From: ZC4RG30 sp963777735
Lineage (GTDB): Bacteria > Pseudomonadota > Gammaproteobacteria > Steroidobacterales > Steroidobacteraceae
DNA: 64,000 nucleotides
Direction: 5' to 3'
NCBI GenBank assembly: GCA_963777735.1
Contig: CAVZRQ010000003.1
Location: 20,425 to 84,424 of the forward strand
The number at the start of each line of letters is the position of its first letter. Within the stretch, counting starts at the first letter, position 1. Shown one piece after another: positions 34,006 through 44,735 of the stretch. The position numbers and the translations under genes are program-made. Below the pieces are notes generated by a model. It had not been told where the DNA came from, did no database searches, and saw only the letters and a list, made by a program, of their open reading frames with translations.

Positions 34006-35292
34006 GTGATCGACGAACAGGCTCTTTACCGCCGCCTGCGCTGGCGCCTGGTGCCCTATCTGCTGCTGCTGTACGTGATCGCCTGGTTCGATCGCGTGAA
34101 CATCAGCTTCGCGGCGCTGCAGATGAATGCGGACCTCGGCTTCAGTTCGGCGGTCTACGGCTTCGGTGCGGGCATTTTCTTCGCCGGCTATGCGCTGTTC
34201 GAGGTGCCCAGCAACCTGATCCTGGCCCGCGTGGGCGCGCGGCGCTGGATCGGCCGCATCATGATCACCTGGGGCCTGATCTCCGTGGCCATGATGTATG
34301 TCGAGGGCAAGTGGAGCTTCTATGCCCTGCGTTTCGCGCTCGGCGTGGCCGAGGCTGGCTTCCTGCCCGGCATCCTGTATTACCTCAGCCAGTGGTTCCC
34401 CAAGGCCGAACGCGCCCGCGCCGTGTCCTGGTTCATGATCGGCATTCCGCTGGCGACGGTGTTCGGCGGTCCCATCGCCGGCATGCTGCTCGGCCTCGAT
34501 GGCTGGCATGGCCTGCGGGGCTGGCAATGGCTGTTCGTGCTGGAGGGCATTCCGGCAGTGATCTTCGGAGTGGTGACCTGGATCTGGCTGCCGGATACGC
34601 CGCGTGATGTGCGCTGGCTATCGAAGGCCGAGCAGCGGCATGTGGAGCGGCGGGTGGTAGAAGAAAACACGGCCACCCTGGCGCGACATGCCGGCAGCGG
34701 CAGCCTGCGCACGGCGATGCTGCATCCCACCGTCTGGCTGCTGTGCCTCGTGCTGTTCTGCTGCCAGTGCGGCAGTTATGGCCTGACGCTGTGGATTCCG
34801 CAGATCGTGAAGGGGCTTTCCGCGCAGAGCGATCTGCTGGTTGGCTTCATCTCCGCCATTCCCTACATCGCCGCGGCGCTGGCCATGCTCCTGGTTGGCG
34901 CGAGTTCGGATCGCAGCGGCGAGCGCTTCCTGCATGTGGCGATCCCGAGTTTCATCGGTGCGGTGGGCTTTGCGGCCAGCGCGGTGCTGCTCTCGCCCGT
35001 GCCCGGCATGATCGCGTTGACGGTGGCCGCCATGGGCGATCTGTGCACGCGTGGCCCGTTCTGGGCGTTGCCGTCGCGGTTTCTCTCCGGCACCGCGCTG
35101 GCGGCGGGCATCGCGCTGATCAACACGATGGGATCACTCGGCGGCTTCGTGGGGCCGACGATGGTGGGTTATGTGCGTGAGGCCACCGGTGGATTCACCG
35201 GCGGGCTGATGCTGCTCGCGATGCTGCTGGTGGTGGCTGGCGTCGGCACACTGGTGCTGCGACGCTCGGCGCTGCTGCGCGAAGAGGGCTGA
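34006..35292 (+). CDS. MFS transporter, anion:cation symporter (ACS/tartrate-like) subfamily
   Basis: 428 residues from GTG 34006 with 12 predicted membrane helices. Helix 1 WFDRVNISFAALQM and the loop LILARVGARRWIGR are typical of the ACS family (phthalate, tartrate and glucarate carriers), as are EAGFLPGILYYLSQWFP and 'LPDTPRDVRWLS' before the central loop. It would import an organic anion with H+. It lies on the opposite strand inside what is normally the rpsU-yqeY-dnaG-rpoD operon, suggesting insertion of a single gene. Confidence 0.92.
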   Translation: MIDEQALYRRLRWRLVPYLLLLYVIAWFDRVNISFAALQMNADLGFSSAVYGFGAGIFFAGYALFEVPSNLILARVGARRWIGRIMITWGLISVAMMYVEGKWSFYALRFALGVAEAGFLPGILYYLSQWFPKAERARAVSWFMIGIPLATVFGGPIAGMLLGLDGWHGLRGWQWLFVLEGIPAVIFGVVTWIWLPDTPRDVRWLSKAEQRHVERRVVEENTATLARHAGSGSLRTAMLHPTVWLLCLVLFCCQCGSYGLTLWIPQIVKGLSAQSDLLVGFISAIPYIAAALAMLLVGASSDRSGERFLHVAIPSFIGAVGFAASAVLLSPVPGMIALTVAAMGDLCTRGPFWALPSRFLSGTALAAGIALINTMGSLGGFVGPTMVGYVREATGGFTGGLMLLAMLLVVAGVGTLVLRRSALLREEG

Positions 35293-35297
35293 AGGCT

Positions 35298-35381
35298 TCA
35301 GGGCCCGCGGCGGCGGAAGATCGAAAGCGCGATGCCGATGACGATGGCGAGAATGACGATCAGCAACAGTCCACGGGCCAT
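35298..35381 (-). CDS. 27-residue single-pass membrane protein
   Basis: ATG at 35381 preceded by AGGA at a workable distance, stop at 35298. The peptide MARGLLLIVILAIVIGIALS plus a basic RRR tail is a textbook small bacterial membrane protein: a short N-terminus, one helix, and a positive C-terminus. It starts 24 bases after the yqeY stop on the same strand and would be the last gene of the rpsU-yqeY transcript. It ends 5 bases from the convergent MFS stop. Family unknown, and too short for confident prediction. Confidence 0.55.
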   Translation of the reverse strand: MARGLLLIVILAIVIGIALSIFRRRGP

Positions 35382-35405
35382 GATTGGGATTCCTGGTCGG
35401 GTGGC

Positions 35406-35849
35406 TTAGCCGAGCTTGGCTTTGACGCGGGCGCTCACTGCGCCCATGTCGGCACGGCCGGCAGCGGCCGTCTTCACATGCGCAACGACCTTGCCCATGT
35501 CTTTCATCGAAGCAGCGCCGGTGGCGGCGATCGCCGCGGCGATCAGGCCATCGACTTCGGCTTCGGTCATCTGCGTGGGCTGGTAGGCCGAAAGAATCGC
35601 GAGTTCCGCCTGTTCCTTGGCAACCAGATCAGCGCGACCACCGGCTTCGAACTGCACGATGGATTCCTTGCGCTGCTTGACCATCTTCTCGATGACCGAC
35701 AGCACCTGGACATCGTCGAGCATGATGCGCTCGTCGACTTCACGCTGCTTGATGGCCGCCGTGATCAGACGCACGGTGGCGAGACGCTCTTTTTCACCAG
35801 AGCGCATCGCGGACTTCACGTCCTCGAGAATGCGCTCTTTAAGCGTCAT
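35406..35849 (-). CDS. GatB/YqeY domain-containing protein
   Basis: 147 residues (MTLKERILEDVKSAMR ... VIEKMVKQRKESIVQFEAGG ... YQPTQMTEAEVDGLI), the full YqeY family length. It shares the tail domain of the GatB amidotransferase subunit that contacts tRNA, but the precise role of free YqeY is not known. It starts 2 bases after the rpsU stop, the standard arrangement. Confidence 0.95.
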   Translation of the reverse strand: MTLKERILEDVKSAMRSGEKERLATVRLITAAIKQREVDERIMLDDVQVLSVIEKMVKQRKESIVQFEAGGRADLVAKEQAELAILSAYQPTQMTEAEVDGLIAAAIAATGAASMKDMGKVVAHVKTAAAGRADMGAVSARVKAKLG

Positions 35850-35851
35850 GC

Positions 35852-36070
35852 TTAGAACGCGCGTGCGGGACGGGCTTCGCCGCCACGAACGTTGCGCTTG
35901 GCATGCCGCTTCACGGCTGCAGCCTTCTTGCGCTTACGCTCCTGCGTGGGCTTCTCGTAGAATTCGCGGCGGCGCAGCTCTGCGAGGACGCCAGCTTTTT
36001 CGCAGGCGCGTTTGAAGCGTCGCAGGGCGACGTCGAAGTATTCATTCTCACGAACTCGCACGCTCGGCAT
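35852..36070 (-). CDS. rpsU: 30S ribosomal protein S21
   Basis: 72 residues from ATG 36070: PSVRVRENEYFDVALRRFKR is the S21 signature, followed by FYEKPTQERKRKKAAAVKRH. S21 helps the anti-Shine-Dalgarno region engage initiation mRNAs. The longer upstream frame extends into tsaD and is rejected. First gene of the rpsU-yqeY transcript, divergent from tsaD. Confidence 0.97.
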   Translation of the reverse strand: MPSVRVRENEYFDVALRRFKRACEKAGVLAELRRREFYEKPTQERKRKKAAAVKRHAKRNVRGGEARPARAF

Positions 36071-36121
36071 AAACCTTGGAACCCTTGTTGAGCTAAGTGA
36101 TTGTTTTGAATGCCGATTGAG

Positions 36122-36140
36122 GCACCCGAAAACAGGGTGC
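36122..36140. promoter_or_regulatory. Small hairpin in the rpsU-tsaD divergent promoter region
   Basis: GCACCC (36122-36127), loop GAAAACA, GGGTGC (36135-36140), followed by GCGATTTTAA on the plus strand. It lies 33 bases before the tsaD TTG start. It could be a weak terminator-like attenuator on the plus strand or an operator for either gene. Promoter hexamers are not clear. Confidence 0.3.
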
Positions 36141-36172
36141 GCGATTTTAATGGCTAGAGGGGCGGGTGTCCA

Positions 36173-37198
36173 TTGCGGATTCTGGGGATCGAATCTTCCT
36201 GTGACGAAAGCGCGGTGGCGGTGCTCGACGATGAGCGCGGTCTGCTGTCGCACGAATTGTTCAGCCAGGTGGACCTCCACCGGCTGTATGGCGGGGTGGT
36301 GCCCGAACTGGCCTCCCGTGATCACGTCCAGCGCCTGCTTCCCCTTGTAAGACAAGCGCTTGCGAGCGCAGGGACCACTGCGGGGGAGCTTTCCGGGGTG
36401 GCCTATACAGCGGGTCCCGGGCTGGTGGGCGCGCTGCTTACCGGGGCCGCTTTGGGACGCAGCATGGCCTATGCACTGGGGATTCCGGCGGTGCCCGTGC
36501 ACCATCTGGAAGGCCATTTATTGGCCCCTCTTCTCGAAGACCGCCCCCCGCCGTTTCCCCATCTGGCCCTGCTGGTTTCCGGCGGCCACACCATGCTGAT
36601 CGTGGTGAAAGGCCTGGGCGAGTACGAAATGCTGGGCGAAACCCGCGACGATGCCGCCGGCGAGGCCTTCGACAAATCCGCCAAATTGCTGGGGCTGCCG
36701 TATCCCGGCGGGCCCGAACTTGCGCGATTGGCCGAACAGGGTCGTGCGGGTGTGTTCGAATTTCCGCGGCCCATGCTGGATCGCGCCGGGTTCGAGTTCA
36801 GTTTCTCCGGATTGAAGACCGCGGTGATGCTGGCCGTGCGTGAGCAGGCGCCCGATGATCAGCGCCGTGCCGATATCGCCCGTGGCGTGCAGGATGCCAT
36901 CGTCGACACGCTGGTCGGCAAGACCGCGCGCGCGCTCGACGAAACATATCTCAAGCATCTGGTCGTGGCCGGTGGCGTCAGTGCCAACCGCGCGTTGCGC
37001 GCCGCGCTGGAAAAGGCGGCTGCCCGGCGCGGCGTCGAGATTTACTTTCCGCGCTTCGAGTTCTGCACGGATAATGCGGCCATGATCGCAGTTGCGGGGA
37101 TGGCGCGCCTGAAGCAGGGCGGCGCTGCCACGCATCTCGCGATCGAAGCACGCGCGCAATGGCCGTTGATGTCCTTGCGCGCGCCGAACGCGGTTTAA
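36173..37198 (+). CDS. tsaD: tRNA N6-adenosine threonylcarbamoyltransferase TsaD
   Basis: 341 residues. The only start that fits the conserved N-terminus (RILGIESSCDESAVAV) is TTG 36173, preceded by a GAGGGG stretch. The metal-binding HxxxH is in PVHHLEGHLLAP, followed by LLVSGGHTMLIVV and the ASKHA-type VVAGGVSANRALR and FCTDNAAMIA. With TsaB, TsaC and TsaE it makes t6A37 in ANN-decoding tRNAs. It is divergent from rpsU, the ancestral arrangement. Confidence 0.98.
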   Translation: MRILGIESSCDESAVAVLDDERGLLSHELFSQVDLHRLYGGVVPELASRDHVQRLLPLVRQALASAGTTAGELSGVAYTAGPGLVGALLTGAALGRSMAYALGIPAVPVHHLEGHLLAPLLEDRPPPFPHLALLVSGGHTMLIVVKGLGEYEMLGETRDDAAGEAFDKSAKLLGLPYPGGPELARLAEQGRAGVFEFPRPMLDRAGFEFSFSGLKTAVMLAVREQAPDDQRRADIARGVQDAIVDTLVGKTARALDETYLKHLVVAGGVSANRALRAALEKAAARRGVEIYFPRFEFCTDNAAMIAVAGMARLKQGGAATHLAIEARAQWPLMSLRAPNAV

Positions 37199-37207
37199 AG
37201 GATTTTC

Positions 37208-37576
37208 ATGTCGACACAGCCTGTGGATACGGTGTTCCTGCGCGGTCTGGCCATCGAGACCACCATCGGGTTCTTTGATTGGGAGCGACACGTGAAGCAG
37301 ACGGTGGTGCTCGATCTCGAGATCCCCGTCGACTGCGCGCTCGCCGCCAGCAGCGACGAAGTGAAAGACACCGTCGATTACAAGAGCATGGCCAAGCGCT
37401 GCATCACCTTCGTGAGCGAAGCCGAGTTCCACCTGGTCGAAACCCTGGCGCACAAGCTCGCGATGACGCTGCTCGACGAGTTCGATATCGCCTGGATCAG
37501 GATCTCGCTGAACAAGCCGGGCGCCATCCGTGGTTCGCGCGATGTGGGCGTGAGCATCGAGCGGCGCAGGGCGTGA
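37208..37576 (+). CDS. folB: Dihydroneopterin aldolase
   Basis: 122 residues. The family pattern is clear: DTVFLRGLAIETTIGFFDWER (substrate-loop Glu), TVDYKSMAKR, FHLVETLAHKLA (catalytic Glu region) and RISLNKPGAIRGSRDVGV with the catalytic Lys. It converts 7,8-dihydroneopterin to 6-hydroxymethyl-dihydropterin for folate. It starts 9 bases after tsaD, and its stop overlaps the folK start, so tsaD-folB-folK form one unit. Confidence 0.96.
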   Translation: MSTQPVDTVFLRGLAIETTIGFFDWERHVKQTVVLDLEIPVDCALAASSDEVKDTVDYKSMAKRCITFVSEAEFHLVETLAHKLAMTLLDEFDIAWIRISLNKPGAIRGSRDVGVSIERRRA

Positions 37577-38070
37577 CGCTGGCCTACGTATCGGGGGGCA
37601 GCAACCTCGATGCGCAGCAGAATCTCGTACTCGCCGCGCGCGCGCTCAAGGCCCGCCATCCGGGCGCGCGTTTCTCGCGCTGCTATCGCAATACGGCCGT
37701 CGGCTTCGACGGGCCCGACTTCATCAACTTCGTCGTCGAGCTTCCCGTGGCGGGCGATCCCGCGCTGCTGAAGGGCGAGCTCGAATGCGTCGAGACGCTG
37801 TGCGGCAGGCTGCGCGATGCGCCGAAGTGGGCGCCGCGCGCGATGGACCTCGACATCCTGCTGTTCGGTGATCTGGTGCAGAACGTGCACGGGCTCGTGC
37901 TGCCGCGGCCGGATCTGCTGCGCTGGGGTTTCATGCTCGGGCCGCTGGCGGAGCTCGCGCCCGCGCTGCGGCATCCGCTGCTGGGCGATACCTTCAGCGA
38001 TCTGTGGCGGCGTTTTGATCAGGCTGCCCATCCGCTATTCGCAGAGGCGCTGGATCTGAACAATGCGTGA
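37573..38070 (+). CDS. folK: 2-amino-4-hydroxy-6-hydroxymethyldihydropteridine diphosphokinase
   Basis: 165 residues from GTG 37573 overlapping the folB stop (GTGA). HPPK signatures: YVSGGSNLDAQQNL, the 'FINFVVEL' strand, and RAMDLDILLFGD with the two Mg-binding Asp residues, then LPRPDLLRWGFMLGPLAELAP. It pyrophosphorylates the FolB product. The downstream pteridine reductase is convergent and ends 20 bases away. Confidence 0.96.
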   Translation: MTLAYVSGGSNLDAQQNLVLAARALKARHPGARFSRCYRNTAVGFDGPDFINFVVELPVAGDPALLKGELECVETLCGRLRDAPKWAPRAMDLDILLFGDLVQNVHGLVLPRPDLLRWGFMLGPLAELAPALRHPLLGDTFSDLWRRFDQAAHPLFAEALDLNNA

Positions 38071-38089
38071 CTAGCGCATCGGCAGGAGC

Positions 38090-38836
38090 TCAGGCGTTCG
38101 CGCTGCGCCCGCCATCGATCGCGAGCACCTGCCCGGTGACATACGGCGCCTCGCAGGCAAAGAACATCGCCGCCCGGGCGATGTCTTCGGGCGAGCCACG
38201 CCGCTTGAGCAGCGTCTTGTCGATGATGACCTGCTTCATTTCCTCGGTCAGGCCCTTCTCCGGAAACTCCACCGGGCCCGGCGCGATGGCATTCACGCGC
38301 ACGCGGGGTGCGAGTTCGCGTGCCAGCGACTGCGTCAGCATGATCAGGCCCGCCTTCGCCGGGCTGTAGACCGTGTGATGGCGCAGCGGCCGCAGGCCGT
38401 GGATGTCGGCGATGTTGAGGATCAGCCCTTCGCGCTCCTGCAGATGGGGCGCTGCGGCCTGCGAAAGGAACAGCGGCGCGCGCAGGTTGGTGCCGATGAG
38501 GTCGTCGAACTGGGCCTCGGTGATGGAGCCCACCGGCGTGGGGTAGAACGTCGAGGCATTGTTGATCAGGATGTCCAGGTGCCCGTAACGGGCCACGGTG
38601 GCCTCGACCAGCGCTTCGAGCAGCTTCAGGTTGAGCAGGTCGCCACCGGCCGGCGCGGTGGAAGAGGGCCGCACGGCATTGAGTTCTGCCGACAGCGCCT
38701 GCGCTTCCTGCGCAGAGCGGTGATAATGGATCACGACGAACGCGCCCGCGGCATGCAGCTTGCGGGTAATGGCCGCGCCCACGCGCCTGGCACCACCGGT
38801 AATGAGTACGACCTTGTCTTTCAGCGGCTGCTCCAT
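38090..38836 (-). CDS. folM: Pteridine reductase (FolM/PTR1-type SDR)
   Basis: 248 residues from ATG 38836. The cofactor motif is TGGARRVGAAI, where the TGxxxR(R)xG form (Arg in place of the second Gly) marks pteridine reductases. NNASTFYPTPVG, the catalytic YSPAKAGL and an APGPVEFPEKGL loop agree. It reduces dihydrofolate or dihydromonapterin/biopterin with NADPH, which suits its place beside folB-folK. The start is only 12 bases from the divergent MidA-like start. Confidence 0.85.
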   Translation of the reverse strand: MEQPLKDKVVLITGGARRVGAAITRKLHAAGAFVVIHYHRSAQEAQALSAELNAVRPSSTAPAGGDLLNLKLLEALVEATVARYGHLDILINNASTFYPTPVGSITEAQFDDLIGTNLRAPLFLSQAAAPHLQEREGLILNIADIHGLRPLRHHTVYSPAKAGLIMLTQSLARELAPRVRVNAIAPGPVEFPEKGLTEEMKQVIIDKTLLKRRGSPEDIARAAMFFACEAPYVTGQVLAIDGGRSANA

Positions 38837-38848
38837 GCATTCAAGCTT

Positions 38849-40014
38849 ATGACGACTGCGCCTGCTCTGCACGAATCTGTACATGCCGCACGCATGCTGC
38901 AGCTGATCCACGATCGCATCATTGCGGCGGGCGGTTGGCTGCCCTTCGATCAATACATGGAGGTCGCGCTGTATGAGCCGGGCCTGGGGTATTACAGCGC
39001 GGGCGCACACAAGCTCGGCGCGGGGGGTGATTTCACCACCGCGCCGGAGATTTCGCCGTTGTTCGGGCAGTGCCTGGCGCGCCATTGCTGTGAAGTGCTG
39101 GCGGCGGCCGGCGGTGGCAAGGGCGATGTCATGGAACTGGGCGCCGGCAGCGGCAGGCTGGCGTTCGATGTGCTGACCTCCATGCAGGCGCTCGGCGCGC
39201 CACCGGCGCGTTACCGCATCCTGGAAGTCAGCGCGGATCTGCGCGAGCGACAACGCGCGCTGCTGGCCACCTTGCCGGCAACGCTTGCGCACCGGGTCGA
39301 GTGGCTCGATGCGCCGCCAGAAACAGGCTGGAAGGGCGCGCTGCTCGCCAACGAAGTGCTCGATGCATTGCCGGTGGAATGTTTCGTGCGGCACAACGGG
39401 CAGTTCCTGGAACGCGGCGTAGCGGTGGATACAGAAGGCCGCCTGTACTGGCAGGATCATCCGGCTTCACTGGTGATGCAGGCGGAAGCCGAGCGCATGC
39501 AGGCCGATGCCGAAGCGCAGTGGCCGGTGGGATACACCTCGGAGCTGTGCACGCGTGCCGGAGCCTGGATAGAAGAAGTCACCCGCACCATGGTGCGTGG
39601 CGTGGCGCTGTTCATCGACTACGGCCTGCCGCGCCGCGAGTACTACAGCGCGGCCCGCGATCGCGGCACGCTGCGCTGCCATTACCGGCAGCGCGCGCAT
39701 GATGATCCTTTCGCGCATCCGGGCATGGAAGACATCACCGCCTGGGTCGACTTCACCCGTGTGGCCGAGGCAGCAGACTCAGCCGGCCTCGATGTGCTGG
39801 GATACGGCACGCAGATGGGTGCGTTGCTGGGCCTCGGCATCGAGTCGCTGGTCGCGGCCGCGCCCGATGAAGCAACGCGCATCCGTCGGGCAAGTGAAGC
39901 GCGGCAACTGCTGATGCCCACGGAAATGGGCGAGACGTTCAAGTTCATTGCGCTGGGTCGAGCGGTTGAAACGCCGCTCGCCGCCTTCGCGCACCAGGAC
40001 CTGAGGCGACAGTT

Positions 40015-40018
<4 letters not shown>
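38849..40018 (+). CDS. SAM-dependent methyltransferase of the MidA/NDUFAF7 family
   Basis: 389 residues. The family-specific N-terminus reads WLPFDQYMEVALYEPGLGYYSAG, then GDFTTAPEISPLFGQCLA, the SAM motif VMELGAGSGRLAFDVL, LLANEVLDALPVECF and FIDYGLPRREYYS. Mitochondrial NDUFAF7 dimethylates an Arg of a complex I subunit (NDUFS2); bacterial members are widespread, with less-known targets. The stop overlaps the next start (ATGA). Confidence 0.92.
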
Positions 40019-40992
<974 letters not shown>

Positions 40993-41000
40993 GGCCTGCT

Positions 41001-41042
41001 GCGCACTCGAAAGCGTGCGCCCGGGGATAGCGCACTTATAAT
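41001..41042 (+). promoter_or_regulatory. Probable promoter with dyad, upstream of the kinase-like gene
   Basis: A perfect -10 TATAAT (41037-41042) lies 43 bases before the ATG at 41086. A dyad GCGCAC (41001-41006) / GTGCGC (41015-41020) occupies the -35 region, where no good TTGACA is visible, which suggests activator- or repressor-controlled transcription. Confidence 0.45.
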
Positions 41043-41085
41043 CCCGAACCCGACATGGAATTCACGCGGCGAGGTTGCACGGCGC

Positions 41086-42405
41086 ATGCCCTCACTTTCT
41101 GGCAACCCTGATGCTGGCATCGAGACCGATGCCGATTTCCTGCGCAGCAAAGCAACCGAGATCGAGCAAGGCCTGTTCCTCGCGCGCTTCCCCAACTGGC
41201 GGCTCTCGGTTGCGGGAGCCATCGGCATCGCCTGGATGATAGGTGGCATGTACAACTACATCGCACCCGATTCCGGTGCGCTGCGTTGGGCGGGCTACGT
41301 GACGCTGGTGTTTGCGCTGATCGGCGTCTCCTGCTTCCTGTACGAGCGCATGCGGCCAGCGGTCGATTCCTCCGCGCATGGCCGCTGGCTCTTCGTGTGG
41401 ACGCTGGGCTCCGGAGCCGGTGGCGCAATGACGGGTCTGCTGCCCTGGTTCCTGCCTGCCGATCGCTTCGAGGTGCAGCTCTCGTCAGTGGCCATCGTCG
41501 CGGTGCTCATGATCGCCTTCGCCGTGGCGCGTGCGCACCGGCCGCTGGTGTTCGCGATGGTGGGCGCGCAGACACTCGCCATGTGCTCGGCGCTGGCGCT
41601 GCATGCGCAGCTGCTGTTCGCCATTCCCCTGTGCCTGCTGCAGGCGGGATTCGTGCTGGTATTCAGCCACAAGCACAGTGGCACCTTGCGCGCGGCCATC
41701 GGCCAGCGGTTCTATGCGCAACACCTGCTGGCCGAGTTGCAGCGCTCGCAGGCGCGCCAACTGCTGGTGCAGCAGCGCGAGTTCGCGATCAATGAGCGGC
41801 ATCGCATGTTGTCCGAACTGCAGGATGGCCTGGGTACGCAGCTGCTCGCCGCGCAGCGGCAGTTCGAAAGCGGGCACCTCGATTCTGTCGCCGCCGCCAG
41901 CCTGCTGCGGGAATGCGTGGTGGACCTGCGCCTGATGACGGCCAACGACGGGCCTGCCACGCGCAGCCTCGGCACGCTGCTCGCCATGCTGCGCAATCGG
42001 GTGCAGCGGCGCATCGAGTCAGCGGGCGTGCAGCTGCACTGGAATGTCGAGGAGCAGCCCGATGCCGGCACTCTGGCCGGTGGGCAGGCGCTCGACCTGC
42101 TGCGCATCCTGCAGGAGGCGATCTCCAATGTGTTGCAGCATGCGGGTGCGAAAGACATCACCGTCTCCACCACCAAGTCGGCGCGCGAGCTGGAAATCGC
42201 CGTGGAAGACAATGGGCGGGGATTCAATCCGGTGGATGCCATGCGCAGTGGCGGTGGCATCGCCGGCATGCAGCGTCGCGCCGCGCGCCTGGGTGCCACG
42301 CTCGAGCTGGAAGGGCGTGAGGGGGGTGGCACCGTCATGCGCCTGCGGCTGCGTCTGCCGCTGGGTGGTTCGCCCTCGGCATTGCCCCGCGGAGCGGCGG
42401 CGTAA
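41086..42405 (+). CDS. NarL-type sensor kinase-like membrane protein lacking the phospho-acceptor His
   Basis: 439 residues. Six to seven membrane helices (about residues 38-200) are followed by a short coiled coil, a degenerate HisKA_3 dimerisation helix and an intact HATPase_c domain (N box LLRILQEAISNVLQHA, G1 VEDNGRGF, G2 GGGIAGM). The X-box reads NERHRMLSELQDGLG, where the family has ERxRIAR-(D/E)LHDxxG: the acceptor His is Gln (residue 246, codon 41821-41823). It may therefore be a pseudokinase, a phosphatase or a heterodimer partner. No response regulator is adjacent. Frame is intact, so this is not one of the sequence breaks. Confidence 0.85.
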   Translation: MPSLSGNPDAGIETDADFLRSKATEIEQGLFLARFPNWRLSVAGAIGIAWMIGGMYNYIAPDSGALRWAGYVTLVFALIGVSCFLYERMRPAVDSSAHGRWLFVWTLGSGAGGAMTGLLPWFLPADRFEVQLSSVAIVAVLMIAFAVARAHRPLVFAMVGAQTLAMCSALALHAQLLFAIPLCLLQAGFVLVFSHKHSGTLRAAIGQRFYAQHLLAELQRSQARQLLVQQREFAINERHRMLSELQDGLGTQLLAAQRQFESGHLDSVAAASLLRECVVDLRLMTANDGPATRSLGTLLAMLRNRVQRRIESAGVQLHWNVEEQPDAGTLAGGQALDLLRILQEAISNVLQHAGAKDITVSTTKSARELEIAVEDNGRGFNPVDAMRSGGGIAGMQRRAARLGATLELEGREGGGTVMRLRLRLPLGGSPSALPRGAAA

Positions 42406-42445
42406 CACCCACCGCTCCGGGAGCTTGCCGCACTTCAGCCCGCGA

Positions 42446-44621
<2,176 letters not shown>

Positions 44622-44697
44622 GGGCTTGCGCCCCCCTTGCTGGATGGATCGTTCGGTTCGGTGAAGCCCACCGTACGCCCGTGCCGGGTGTCCTACA

Positions 44698-44735
44698 AGT
44701 CAATTGAAACGATGGGGTTAATAGACTACGTCTAT
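44698..44735 (-). promoter_or_regulatory. Probable OxyR-type operator and -35 of katG
   Basis: ATAG-N7-CTAT (44721-44735), itself a perfect inverted repeat ATAGAC-TAC-GTCTAT, matches one OxyR half-operator. Seven bases on, reading toward katG, a weaker second half (ATCGTTTCAATTGAC) follows and includes a -35-like TTGACT (44698-44703). It lies about 80-115 bases upstream of the katG start and touches the 3' end of the kinase gene. Activation of katG by OxyR is standard in this group. Confidence 0.5.
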
